Assembly: GCF_002257705.1 (NCBI RefSeq)
Contig: NZ_LSLK01000103.1
Coordinates: 1-64,000 of the forward strand
DNA from: Sporomusa silvacetica DSM 10669
GTDB taxonomy: Bacteria; Bacillota; Negativicutes; Sporomusales; Sporomusaceae
DNA length: 64,000 bases
Reading direction: 5' to 3'
Positions 6,494 to 13,653 of this stretch are shown here, piece by piece (position 1 is the stretch's first letter; every line of letters begins with the position of its first letter). The position numbers were made by a program, and so were the translations under genes. The notes under the pieces were generated by a model. It saw only the letters and a list, made by a program, of their open reading frames with translations, searched no databases and was not told where the DNA came from.

Positions 6494-6742
6494 ATGAGAG
6501 CTACTGGAATTGTTAGAAGGGTTGACGAGCTTGGTAGAGTGGTAATACCTATCGAATTACGCCGCACCTTTGGCATTAAAGAATATGATGGCCTCGAAAT
6601 ATATACCGATAATGATCAAATCATTTTACGGAAACATGAGCCTGCTTGTGTATTCTGCGGCAGTAGAGATGAGGTAACTAAGTTCAAGGGGAAAAATATT
6701 TGTAAAGATTGTTTTTTATCCATGAGTCAAAAAGTAGTCTAA
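6494..6742 (+). CDS. AbrB/SpoVT-family transition-state regulator with zinc knuckles
   Basis: The 82-residue product has an N-terminal swapped-hairpin DNA-binding domain nearly identical to Bacillus AbrB (MRATGIVRRVDELGRVVIPI, then ELRRTFGI, residues 1-50). Instead of AbrB's C-terminal dimer domain it has a short CxxC...CxxC segment (CVFCG and CKDC, residues 56-76). AbrB-type proteins are dimeric or tetrameric repressors of stationary-phase genes. I chose the ATG at 6494 because AAAAGGAG lies 5 nt before it; 6428 in the same frame has no ribosome site. It sits behind promoter module C, so it may belong to the same regulon as the other tiny genes here. Confidence 0.85.
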   Translation: MRATGIVRRVDELGRVVIPIELRRTFGIKEYDGLEIYTDNDQIILRKHEPACVFCGSRDEVTKFKGKNICKDCFLSMSQKVV

Positions 6743-6849
6743 TTGACTGTAGCCGCTTGCCGGGTTCGTCCTGGTGGGCGTTAATCCCAATTGGTATATT
6801 TGAGAAAATGCGGAGCACTATTAAATGCTCTTACAAGGAGGGTATTTTA

Positions 6850-6993
6850 ATGTACGGTCATGTTCCTTATGGAATAATTGCTTTTCAGGTATTTCATGTA
6901 GCTGTAGTAGGCGGTGGTTTTTACTTGCTATACAGTATTTCTAAATCGTTAAAACGAATTGCCGACAATTTGGATAAGGCTAATCAGGATTAA
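6850..6993 (+). CDS. Small single-span membrane protein (paralogue of 663-806)
   Basis: The 47-residue protein starts MYGHVPYG after ACAAGGAGG. It has a membrane span (about 9-28, VAVVGGGFYLLY) and a charged tail (SISKSLKRIADNLDKAN). It aligns end to end with the protein at 663. Both genes are followed by the same type of CCCATC...GATGGG terminator. It lies 107 bp after the AbrB-like gene. Function unknown; the invariant YSISKSLKRIA segment is probably the functional part. Confidence 0.68.
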   Translation: MYGHVPYGIIAFQVFHVAVVGGGFYLLYSISKSLKRIADNLDKANQD

Positions 6994-6997
6994 AATT

Positions 6998-7040
6998 AAA
7001 TCCCATCTCTCAGCCAGTGGCCGGGGGATGGGATTTTTTC
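6998..7040 (+). terminator. Intrinsic terminator after 6850-6993
   Basis: AAATCCCATC...GATGGGATTT stem followed by TTTTTC; near-identical to 8032-8071. Confidence 0.8.
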
Positions 7041-7139
7041 GATATACCTGTCGGATTGCCGGGAAACAAGTATTTCTGTTTTGTGATGCTGGTAAATGGT
7101 TTATAGAAGGAAAATAATATTGTTAAATAATAATTAATA

Positions 7140-7168
7140 TAGACAAGCTTATGCTGTTGTTATATAAT
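7140..7168 (+). promoter_or_regulatory. Probable sigma-A promoter for 7234-7368
   Basis: TAGACA at 7140-7145 and TATAAT at 7163-7168, spacer 17 bp. A 5' hairpin (GCGAGGT...ACCTCGC, 7182-7207) lies at the start of the transcript. Confidence 0.55.
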
Positions 7169-7233
7169 GAAATCAATAAATGCGAGGTTGCAGAAAATGC
7201 ACCTCGCTAATTTTATTTTAGGTAGGTGTAATC

Positions 7234-7368
7234 ATGAAAAGTGCTGATAAAATTGAATTTGATATGACTGAGGAAGAATTTCAGAAACTGCTTGATGAGC
7301 TACCGAAGCTTTTGCAGGAACTTGAAAAAGAACGTGATATAGAAAATAGTGAGTCATTAGCCTCCTAA
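7234..7368 (+). CDS. Small acidic helical hypothetical protein
   Basis: The 44-residue product is acidic and almost entirely predicted helix (FDMTEEEFQKLLDELPKLLQ). GGTAGGTG lies about 6 nt before the ATG. It lies behind a clear promoter and 5' hairpin. No family is recognised; the size and charge suit a small protein-binding partner or antitoxin-like peptide, which is speculation. A GNAT gene fragment follows directly in another frame. Confidence 0.45.
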   Translation: MKSADKIEFDMTEEEFQKLLDELPKLLQELEKERDIENSESLAS

Positions 7369-7565
7369 TTAATCTTTATCGTATTAGCCCTATTTTCATA
7401 TTACCAAAACACCAAGGAAAGGGTATTGCACAAAAGGTGTTTCAAATGCTTGAACAAAGATATAAGGATGCAAAAAACTGGGAATTGGATACTATATTGC
7501 AGGAGCAAGGGAATTGTTATTTATATGAAAAGTTGGGTTATAAGAAAATGAAATCTATAAATAGC
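7365..7565 (+). pseudogene. C-terminal fragment of a GNAT N-acetyltransferase
   Basis: The open frame reads YRISPIFILPKHQGKGIAQK, then VFQMLEQRY, and later NCYLYEKLGYKK before the stop. This is motif A (Q-x-G-K-G-I-A, acetyl-CoA pyrophosphate loop) plus motif B of a GNAT enzyme. The N-terminal half is absent and there is no start codon near its beginning, so it is a remnant. Confidence 0.7.
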
Positions 7566-7870
7566 ATAATGACGTTAGTATCTATGAAAAACATCTCGGC
7601 TAGTGTCCAAGGCTAAAGCAAGAGTTTCACTTTGCGTTAATGGTAGTAACTTCGGTTGGTTATGGAGAACAGTGGGGCGATGAGCCTGCTCCTGTGTTCC
7701 CTTCAAGCCTTTCGGCATTTTGTCGGAAGGCTTTTTAAAATTGGCAGGAAGAAAATACGAAAAAAATCAATTGCCTATCGAGGTCACAATTGATTGGGAA
7801 TTAGCTGTTCAAAGAATTCTATAGGTACATGTTAGTCCTAGTGGGCGGTTTTTATTATTTACCCAGGATT
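7566..7870. other. Intergenic with structured segment and terminator
   Basis: Around 7663-7700 a nested stem (GAACA...TGTTC enclosing GGGGC...GCTCC) precedes a terminator at 7705-7737 (AAGCCTTTCGG...CGGAAGGCTTTTT). This could be the end of a small RNA or leftover leader. No gene is supported. Confidence 0.4.
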
Positions 7871-7904
7871 TTCTAAGTGGATTCTAAAATTTGGAATGTA
7901 TAAT
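7871..7904 (+). promoter_or_regulatory. Promoter module D
   Basis: TTCTAAG at 7871-7877, TTCTAAA at 7882-7888 (11 bp apart), TATAAT at 7899-7904, 17 bp from the second box start. The gene behind it is the frameshifted micro-ORF at 7944. Confidence 0.65.
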
Positions 7905-7943
7905 TCTAATATAGACAAAGAAATTTGAGTAGGAGGAAATATA

Positions 7944-8020
7944 ATGACCCACATCATAAGCCACAACAACCGCAACCGGGGCAGCCTGAACCTCCACGTG
8001 ATGGTGGCCCTAATAACTAG
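7944..8020 (+). pseudogene. Micro-ORF, Pro/Gln-rich, apparently frameshifted after the start
   Basis: ATG at 7944 follows AGGAGG. From 7952 another frame reads HHKPQQPQPGQPEPPRDGGP and then NN-stop, a typical low-complexity hydrophilic peptide. The ATG is one base out of register with this frame; reading ATG ACC CA(C) CAT would restore MTHHKPQQ. In the ATG frame the product is a 28-residue peptide of unlikely composition. It is either a true 1-nt insertion or a sequencing error. It sits behind promoter module D and before a terminator, exactly where a small gene is expected. Confidence 0.4.
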
Positions 8021-8031
8021 AATACAATCGT

Positions 8032-8071
8032 AAAGCCCATCTCTCAGCCAGTGGCCGAGGGATGGGCTTTT
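8032..8071 (+). terminator. Intrinsic terminator
   Basis: AAAGCCCATCTCTC...GAGGGATGGGCTTTT, near-duplicate of 6998-7040. Confidence 0.75.
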
Positions 8072-8081
8072 GGAGGCGCTC

Positions 8082-8159
8082 ATGAACCCGGATAATATAA
8101 TCTTCGAAAGCGTGTATCAAATATGTAGTGAAAGAAATAGTACTGAATTAACGGTATAG
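8082..8159 (+). CDS. Possible 25-codon ORF upstream of mscS
   Basis: ATG at 8082 lies 5 nt after GGAGG and the frame runs 25 codons (MNPDNIIFESVYQICSERNS, then TELTV), ending 9 bp before the mscS start. It may be a translated leader peptide coupling translation to the channel gene. Only position and ribosome site support it. Confidence 0.35.
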   Translation: MNPDNIIFESVYQICSERNSTELTV

Positions 8160-8168
8160 GAGAAAACA

Positions 8169-9197
8169 ATGTTAGAATTTTTCATTGAAATAGGAACCCG
8201 AATTGTAAACGGTGGCTTTAAAACGCATTTAGTAGTTTTCATTATTTGTTTAGTATTAGGCATCATTATACTTCAGCGGGTATTTACTAAAACACTCAAA
8301 ATAATCGCCAAAAAGACAAACATCTCTCATTCCCTGTTGCAGCAAATATTTAGGGGAATACCTACCTTGTTGGGCATTCTCATTGGCATCTATGTTGCTA
8401 TCGAAGTCCTGGCAATTCCACCGAGACCGATGCTGTTTCTCCAACATTTGTTCCACTCTATTGTCATTATGACCCTCACCCTTATGGTCGCTCATCTGGT
8501 CTCCGGGTATCTTAAGCATAAGCTAGGAAAAAAATCTGAACATTTTGCTTCTACTTCGATCTTAGTTACAACAATTGACCTGGCTGTTTACGCCATCGGC
8601 ATATTGGTGTTGCTGGAATCCTTAGGAGTTTCCATTTCTCCGCTTATTACTGCTTTGGGCGTTGGCGGTTTGGCTACCGCTTTGGCGCTGCAGGACACTT
8701 TGGCGAATTTATTCTCCGGCATTAACACCCTGGTGTCCAAACAAATCAAGATAGGTGATTTCATTAAACTGTCCACAGGTGAAGAAGGCCATGTGGTAGA
8801 TATGAATTGGCGCAATACCACAATAAAAACTTCTACTGAGAATATGGTAGTCGTACCTAATCAAAAAATCGCTTCTTCTATAATAACCAATTATGCGCAG
8901 CCTTTTTCGGAATGTTCTATTTCTATCCCCATAGGAGTCAGTTATGAAAGTGATTTGGACCATGTGGAAAAAGTTACTGCCGCGGTTGCCAAAGAAGTTC
9001 TCGAGGAAACCAAGGGCGGTGTAAAAGGCTTTGAACCGTTCGTACGGTACTCCAGTTTCGGCGAGTACAGTATCAACTTCAATGTTATATTGCGAGTCAA
9101 AACCGTAACGGACCAGCACCTGATTCGTCACCAATTCATTAAGAGCGTTTATGCACGTTTTCAGCAGGAAGGAATAGTAATTCCGATCCAGAGGTAA
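8169..9197 (+). CDS. mscS: MscS-family small-conductance mechanosensitive channel
   Basis: The 342-residue protein has four hydrophobic segments in its first half. The pore helix (about residues 150-185) is Gly/Ala-rich (LITALGVGGLATALALQDTL) and is followed by ANLFSGI, the MscS TM3 hallmark. The beta domain follows with IKIGDFIKL, G-x-V.....R.T.I.T and VVPNQKI. The protein opens on membrane tension to release osmolytes. TAGGAG precedes the ATG by 6 nt. The length is between E. coli MscS (286) and larger YnaI-type members, the extra part being an additional N-terminal membrane hairpin. Confidence 0.9.
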   Translation: MLEFFIEIGTRIVNGGFKTHLVVFIICLVLGIIILQRVFTKTLKIIAKKTNISHSLLQQIFRGIPTLLGILIGIYVAIEVLAIPPRPMLFLQHLFHSIVIMTLTLMVAHLVSGYLKHKLGKKSEHFASTSILVTTIDLAVYAIGILVLLESLGVSISPLITALGVGGLATALALQDTLANLFSGINTLVSKQIKIGDFIKLSTGEEGHVVDMNWRNTTIKTSTENMVVVPNQKIASSIITNYAQPFSECSISIPIGVSYESDLDHVEKVTAAVAKEVLEETKGGVKGFEPFVRYSSFGEYSINFNVILRVKTVTDQHLIRHQFIKSVYARFQQEGIVIPIQR

Positions 9198-9224
9198 AAA
9201 GATCAACCGAGATGAGAAGTAATT

Positions 9225-9251
9225 TAGCCCCTGGCATGTGCCGAGGGCACT
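9225..9251 (+). repeat. Degenerate AGCCCCTGGC hairpin
   Basis: AGCCCCTGGCATGTGCC and then GAGGGC: a decayed copy of the terminator at 37514-37545, lacking a T tract. Confidence 0.4.
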
Positions 9252-9266
9252 GAGGACAGAGTGGGT

Positions 9267-9582
9267 GATGTGCCGGTAGATAAGCGACCTAATGTGATGT
9301 TTTTAGAGGGCGGGGCTAATTTTGCAGTAGCTTCAGACGATATGCTGCAGACACACATGATTTAGTACCTTAAAAGCCGTTGAGCAAAGACAGGTCTATG
9401 GTTTTCCTTCTAACATAGTCTGGGGGGATTTCCCCGCGCCGCATTGTGTGCTGGGAATTGTTTGGATTGCAAAAACAATTTATCCTGATAAATTTGCTGA
9501 TATCGATATGACGGCACTTGCTGATGATTTCTATAGAAGATTTATGGGTCAATCCTTTACCGAGATGGGCGGAAAACTTTGA
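9267..9582 (+). pseudogene. Remnant of FecB/BtuF-like metal-complex binding protein
   Basis: Two frames give adjacent pieces of one protein. The first (9267-9365) reads DVPVDKRPNVMFLEGG...., the second (9376-9582) reads GFPSNIVWGDFPAPHCVLGI, then VWIAKTIYPDKF and DDFYRRFMG. These match the C-terminal half of periplasmic iron/cobalamin-complex binding proteins (PF01497 fold). A stop and a frame change separate them, and the N-terminal half is gone. It lies 193 bp before the GTPase operon and probably was its binding component. Confidence 0.65.
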
Positions 9583-9774
9583 GGTCTTGGAACAAAAAGC
9601 AACATAAACAAACTAAAACAAATTAAAAATATCATATGTTGATTTATATTATATTTAATAGTATCATGTTTTGTAAGGAAGAAAACGCAAGTATATATAT
9701 TGATAACACATGGTGTTAATCCTGCTGGGATAGGTGTGCCAGTCAGGTAATCGAGTTTTTTGAGGGGGAGAGTT

Positions 9775-10461
9775 ATGCAACTTATTACGGTATCTGGGGC
9801 GCCTTCTTCTGGTAAAACTTCAGTAATTCTCAGACTGATTGATTGTCTTAGAGAAAGTGGCAAAGAGGTCGGTGTTATAAAATTTGATTGCCTGACTTCT
9901 TTTGATCAACTTCGTTATGAAGAATATGGCGTAAAAGTTCAAGTGGGATTTTCCGGAAAATTCTGCCCTGATCATTTTTTTATCAGCAATATTGAAGACG
10001 CTGTTGAGTGGGGGCATCGTGCTGGTCTGGATATACTGATCAGCGAAAGCGCCGGTCTATGCAATCGCTGTTCTCCACATATTCAGGGAGTTCTTGCCAT
10101 TTGTGTTATTGATAATCTTTCTGGAATTAATACTCCCCGTAAAATTGGGCCCATGCTGAAACTGGCGGATATTGTTTTGATTACCAAGGGGGATATCGTC
10201 TCGCAGGCTGAACGGGAAGTGTTTATGTTCAATGTCCGGCAAGTCAACCCCAGTGCCAGTATTCTGTTTCTAAACGGAATTACCGGTCAAGGGGCGTTCA
10301 TGCTGAGCAAACATGTTATGAATGCTGCAAATATCACTACGGTGAGAAATCGCCGTTTGCGCTTTTCAATGCCTGCTTCAGTATGCGCCTACTGTACCGG
10401 AGAAACGCGAATCGGTGAAACCTACCAAATGGGAATGCTGAAAAAGATGGAATTCAGGTGA
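9775..10461 (+). CDS. HypB/UreG-like P-loop GTPase
   Basis: The 228-residue protein has a Walker A near the start (GAPSSGKTS, residues 8-16), a Walker-B-like DILISES segment around residue 87 and a TKGD guanine-specificity motif (about residue 142), as in the SIMIBI metallochaperone GTPases HypB, UreG and CobW. Cys-rich sites are present at SAGLCNRCSPH (about residue 95) and VCAYCTG near the C-terminus, possible metal ligands. GAGGGGGAG precedes the ATG at 9775. It forms an operon with the ABC ATPase (gap 4 bp) and the DUF364 protein. Role inferred as nucleotide-driven metal or cofactor delivery; the partner is not identified. Confidence 0.7.
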   Translation: MQLITVSGAPSSGKTSVILRLIDCLRESGKEVGVIKFDCLTSFDQLRYEEYGVKVQVGFSGKFCPDHFFISNIEDAVEWGHRAGLDILISESAGLCNRCSPHIQGVLAICVIDNLSGINTPRKIGPMLKLADIVLITKGDIVSQAEREVFMFNVRQVNPSASILFLNGITGQGAFMLSKHVMNAANITTVRNRRLRFSMPASVCAYCTGETRIGETYQMGMLKKMEFR

Positions 10462-10465
10462 AAAT

Positions 10466-11491
10466 ATGGCGCAAAATGTAAAAATCAGAGAGATCGTCAA
10501 AGATAAGACGATTGCCGAAATCATCACGAACTATCCGGTCGTGCAGGATTTTTTTTTAAATTATAATTTGCAGGATCTGCAGAAAAATCTCACGGTGTCC
10601 CAGGCGCTAGAAAAAATATTGACAGAGCAACTGGAGGAGTTCGGACTTGATGTATTTAGCCTAACTGAAGAATTAGTAAAATTCATGGCAACGCTGGTGA
10701 ATAACCGGGAAGAGCGGGAAAAAGTACAAAATATTACAATCATAGGCGGCAGAAATAAACAAGGGGAAGCGGAGAACGTGACGCTTACGATGGCGGTCGG
10801 TGAGGTTATTAGTATTGTAGGTCCTACGGGTTCAGGGAAAAGCCGCCTGCTGGGCGATATTGAGTGTTTAGCTCAATGCGATACACCGACCAGACGTCAA
10901 ATATTGATTAATGATCACCCGTTGAGCGATGAAGAGCGATTTGATATGGGCAATAAAATGGTGGCGCAGTTGTCGCAAAATATGAATTTCGTTATGGATC
11001 TGAATGTCGCAGAATTTCTGGCAATGCATGCGAAAAGCCGTCTTTGCGAAAATTCCGAACAGGTGATAAAACAATGTTTTGTCTGTGCCAATGAACTGGC
11101 TGGTGAAAAATTCACCATGGATACAAAAGTGACACAGCTCTCGGGCGGGCAATCCCGTGCATTGATGATTGCTGATGCGGCCTATATGAGTTCTTCGCCC
11201 ATTGTCCTGATTGACGAAATCGAAAACGCTGGCATTGACAGGAAACAGGCAATTAGCTTGCTAACAGAAAATGAAAAAATTGTATTGATTTCTACCCATG
11301 ATCCACTGCTTGCTTTGAGTGCTGATAAGCGTATTGTAATAAAGAACGGTGGCATCCATAAAATCATGGAAACTTCGGACGAAGAAATAGAAAGTCTGAA
11401 GGACATTGAAAAACTGGATACTATCATGCTGGGAATTCGACAGCAGTTGAGGCATGGTGAAAGAGTTTATCCTCTGAAGTTTGTCTTATAG
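10466..11491 (+). CDS. ABC-type ATPase with N-terminal DUF1858-like domain
   Basis: The 341-residue protein starts with a helical module (residues 5-60; IVKDKTIAEIITNYPVVQDF) that resembles DUF1858/ScdA-like domains. An ATPase domain follows: Walker A GPTGSGKS (119-126), signature LSGGQ (225-229), Walker B IVLIDE (246-251) and H-loop STHD (about 277-280). The Q-loop region and signature are intact, so it should hydrolyse ATP. No permease gene is adjacent, so it may act with a soluble partner rather than a transporter, like the SufC or UvrA types. It is the middle gene of the GTPase-ATPase-DUF364 operon. Confidence 0.7.
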   Translation: MAQNVKIREIVKDKTIAEIITNYPVVQDFFLNYNLQDLQKNLTVSQALEKILTEQLEEFGLDVFSLTEELVKFMATLVNNREEREKVQNITIIGGRNKQGEAENVTLTMAVGEVISIVGPTGSGKSRLLGDIECLAQCDTPTRRQILINDHPLSDEERFDMGNKMVAQLSQNMNFVMDLNVAEFLAMHAKSRLCENSEQVIKQCFVCANELAGEKFTMDTKVTQLSGGQSRALMIADAAYMSSSPIVLIDEIENAGIDRKQAISLLTENEKIVLISTHDPLLALSADKRIVIKNGGIHKIMETSDEEIESLKDIEKLDTIMLGIRQQLRHGERVYPLKFVL

Positions 11492-11555
11492 CGATTGAGT
11501 GCCGGATATAAGGAATCAAATTTTCTTAATGTGGGATAAGGAGAAAGATTAAAAA

Positions 11556-12308
11556 ATGTGGGAATTATATGATGCCTTAATTGAAGGAATACCGGAGGAG
11601 AGCCTTGTTGATGAGTTTATTTGCGGCACTTATGCTGTGCTCATACGAAGTGGCAATGGATGTGGCTTTAGCCAAATTTTGCCGGGAGATAGCCTGCCGG
11701 AAATGATGAAGAAATCACTCAATATGCCGCTGAAAAGACTGGCAGAATGCATTAAGTCCTGGAATTTTGTTGAAGCCTCAGTTGGCATGGCAGCGATAAA
11801 CGCCTGGTATAATTCGCCGGCAACGGCGGCCAGCAATGGAATTGCCCTTTCTAACAGTCTGTACAGTGAGGATCGCCTTAGTGATCCTTTTATTGCCTAT
11901 CAAAATGTGATAAAAAATAAAAAAGTTGCCGTTTACGGTCATTTTCCTTATATTGAGCAACTGTTCCAACCGGTATGCGATCTTGCAATTATTGAACGTG
12001 ACCCGATGGAGGGCGATTACCCTGAATCGGCTGCTGAATATATCCTGCCGGAAAGTGATTTTGTTATTCTCAGTTGTACCAGCCTCGTCTGTAAAACATT
12101 ACCACGCATGTTGCAACTAGCCCAAAATGCTTATGTCATAATTGTCGGACCTTTTACTCCTTTGGCGCCAGAGTTGTTTTCTTTCGGTGTTAATGACTTA
12201 TCAAGCTTTGTGGTTAAGGATAATGCTGGTGCGGCGCGTATTATATCAGGATTAGAACGAAGGAAAATATACAAAACAGGGCAAAAAGTAACTATGAAAC
12301 CGAAATAA
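11556..12308 (+). CDS. DUF4213/DUF364 putative heavy-metal chelation protein
   Basis: The 250-residue protein has an N-terminal DUF4213-like domain (about residues 5-85, ending in a GMAAINAWYN segment) and a Rossmann-like DUF364 domain (about 115-240). The latter carries KVAVYGHFPYIE, the RDP.EGDYPE motif and ILSCTSLVCKTLPRML, all typical of this family. DUF364 proteins are annotated as putative heavy-metal chelation enzymes and are often near metal ABC transporters. AAGGAGAAAG precedes the ATG. It closes the three-gene operon begun at 9775 and probably works on the same metal or cofactor. Confidence 0.75.
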   Translation: MWELYDALIEGIPEESLVDEFICGTYAVLIRSGNGCGFSQILPGDSLPEMMKKSLNMPLKRLAECIKSWNFVEASVGMAAINAWYNSPATAASNGIALSNSLYSEDRLSDPFIAYQNVIKNKKVAVYGHFPYIEQLFQPVCDLAIIERDPMEGDYPESAAEYILPESDFVILSCTSLVCKTLPRMLQLAQNAYVIIVGPFTPLAPELFSFGVNDLSSFVVKDNAGAARIISGLERRKIYKTGQKVTMKPK

Positions 12309-12363
12309 AGTTGTGTTATCAAGTGCTGATTGACATTAAAAAAATGAAGAGAGCATCTTAAAA

Positions 12364-12459
12364 TTGAAAAGTACTAGCAATGACGCGGGAGTGCTGTTGC
12401 TTGTGCTTTTTTTGTTCTGGTGCAAAAAAGAAACAATGATATACTCTTTCCGTAATTAA
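12364..12459 (+). CDS. Possible tiny hydrophobic peptide
   Basis: A 31-codon frame from a TTG start encodes a polar N-terminus, a GVLLLVLFLFWC span and a charged tail. The layout recalls the tiny membrane peptides at 1221 and 37347. The ribosome site is weak and the start is non-ATG, so confidence is low. Confidence 0.3.
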   Translation: MKSTSNDAGVLLLVLFLFWCKKETMIYSFRN

Positions 12460-12469
12460 GAAAAATGAA

Positions 12470-12506
12470 AAATATGGGGCTTGGTGATTAGCCAAGCCCC
12501 ATATTT
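12470..12506. terminator. Bidirectional terminator
   Basis: AAATATGGGGCTTGG, a 7-nt loop, then CCAAGCCCCATATTT: a perfect 15-bp stem with A/T flanks between converging operons. Confidence 0.85.
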
Positions 12507-12529
12507 ATGCAAGTTTGCTTTTACTTCCA

Positions 12530-13426
12530 TTATGCATGGTTATTTATGAGTCGCTCCTGAAGCAGCTTAACGAAAGCTTTCATAGGGTGATTGACCCATC
12601 TGTCTTTATGATGAACTAAAAATGCAGTGACGTTAATGTCAGGTCCTTTCCAGGGTAACAAAACCAGTTCTCCTGCGTCAAGCTCTTTTGCTACTGAAAC
12701 AAGTGGCAATAAAGTTATGCCAAAGTTTTGCATAATAAGTTGTTTGATTGCTTGTATTTGTCCAACTTCAAGAACTGTTTTTAGGTGCACACCTTCTTTT
12801 TGCAGTGTTTTTTCTAAAAGAATTCGATAATTGCTATCAGATTCAACCAGTACCAGGGTTTGATCATTTAGCATTTTGGGATGTAGCTCAGTAAGTTTAG
12901 TAAGCTCATTATTGGGATAGGTTACAAAGACAATTGGTTCCGGCCAAAGAGGAGTATTTGTCAAGTCGGGATCGATTATTGAAGGTTCAAGAAATAAGGC
13001 AAGATCCATTACTTTTTTTCGCAATAAAATACGAAAATCATTACTAGTGCCATATTTTATCTTCAATTCGACATCTGGATAAAGAGAACTATATTCTTTA
13101 AGCAAAGAGGTCATTCTAAATACGCATAATGATTCAGGTATGCCGATAATTAGTGGTCCACACGGAATATCGGATTTATTCAAGGCATTTTTTGCATCAT
13201 CTTCAAGTTTAATGATTTTTTCTGCGTAGTCATAAAGATGTTGACCATCATCCGTAAGTGAAATTTGTTGACCAAATCGTTCAAATAAAAGCGTATTTAA
13301 TTCTTTTTCAAGTAACTGAATATGAGTGGTTATTGTTGATTGTGTATATCCTGAAAATTGGGCGGCATGAGAGAAGTTTCCTAATTTTACGATATTAATA
13401 AAGGTTTTCAACTGACGAATTTCCAT
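12530..13426 (-). CDS. LysR-family regulator, divergent from the pxp/kor island
   Basis: The 298-residue protein has an N-terminal HTH (MEIRQLKTFINIVKLGNFSH, then QSTITTHIQLLEKEL) and a substrate-binding domain (about 90-295). I chose the ATG at 13426; an upstream TTG at 13444 would add six residues but lacks a better ribosome site. It is transcribed divergently from pxpB (13654) with a 227-bp gap that holds an inverted TTGAATA repeat. The usual LysR logic then makes it the likely activator of the 5-oxoproline/2-oxoacid genes. The effector is unknown; 5-oxoproline or glutamate are obvious candidates by position only. Confidence 0.85.
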   Translation of the reverse strand: MEIRQLKTFINIVKLGNFSHAAQFSGYTQSTITTHIQLLEKELNTLLFERFGQQISLTDDGQHLYDYAEKIIKLEDDAKNALNKSDIPCGPLIIGIPESLCVFRMTSLLKEYSSLYPDVELKIKYGTSNDFRILLRKKVMDLALFLEPSIIDPDLTNTPLWPEPIVFVTYPNNELTKLTELHPKMLNDQTLVLVESDSNYRILLEKTLQKEGVHLKTVLEVGQIQAIKQLIMQNFGITLLPLVSVAKELDAGELVLLPWKGPDINVTAFLVHHKDRWVNHPMKAFVKLLQERLINNHA

Positions 13427-13448
13427 TGCAATCACGACCTTCAATAAA

Positions 13449-13535
13449 ATTGAATAGGCGTATTTAATCTTTCAATTTTACAACTACTTTTAATTAATGA
13501 TATTATAAATGTCGAAAGATGTCTAGCGTATTCAA
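13449..13535. promoter_or_regulatory. Inverted TTGAATA repeats, possible LysR operator
   Basis: ATTGAATAGGCGTA (13449-13462) faces TAGCGTATTCAA (13524-13535) in inverted orientation in the divergent LysR/pxpB gap. LysR proteins bind such dyads with a T-N11-A core. The spacing (about 60 bp) would suit two half sites. Confidence 0.35.
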
Positions 13536-13653
13536 ATACCGGAACGCTGCAATTAAATTAATTCAATGGAACCGTTTGCTGTTAAAATTCTGAATGTTAT
13601 CAAAGTTCCGATAGTGAAAAATCTAGAAACTCTGTTACAGAGGGGTATAACTA

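Noticed and set aside
9640..9750. Open frame (YILITHGVNPAGIGVPVR) before the GTPase gene
   Set aside because: No start codon with a ribosome site and no family match; could be debris but too short to support.
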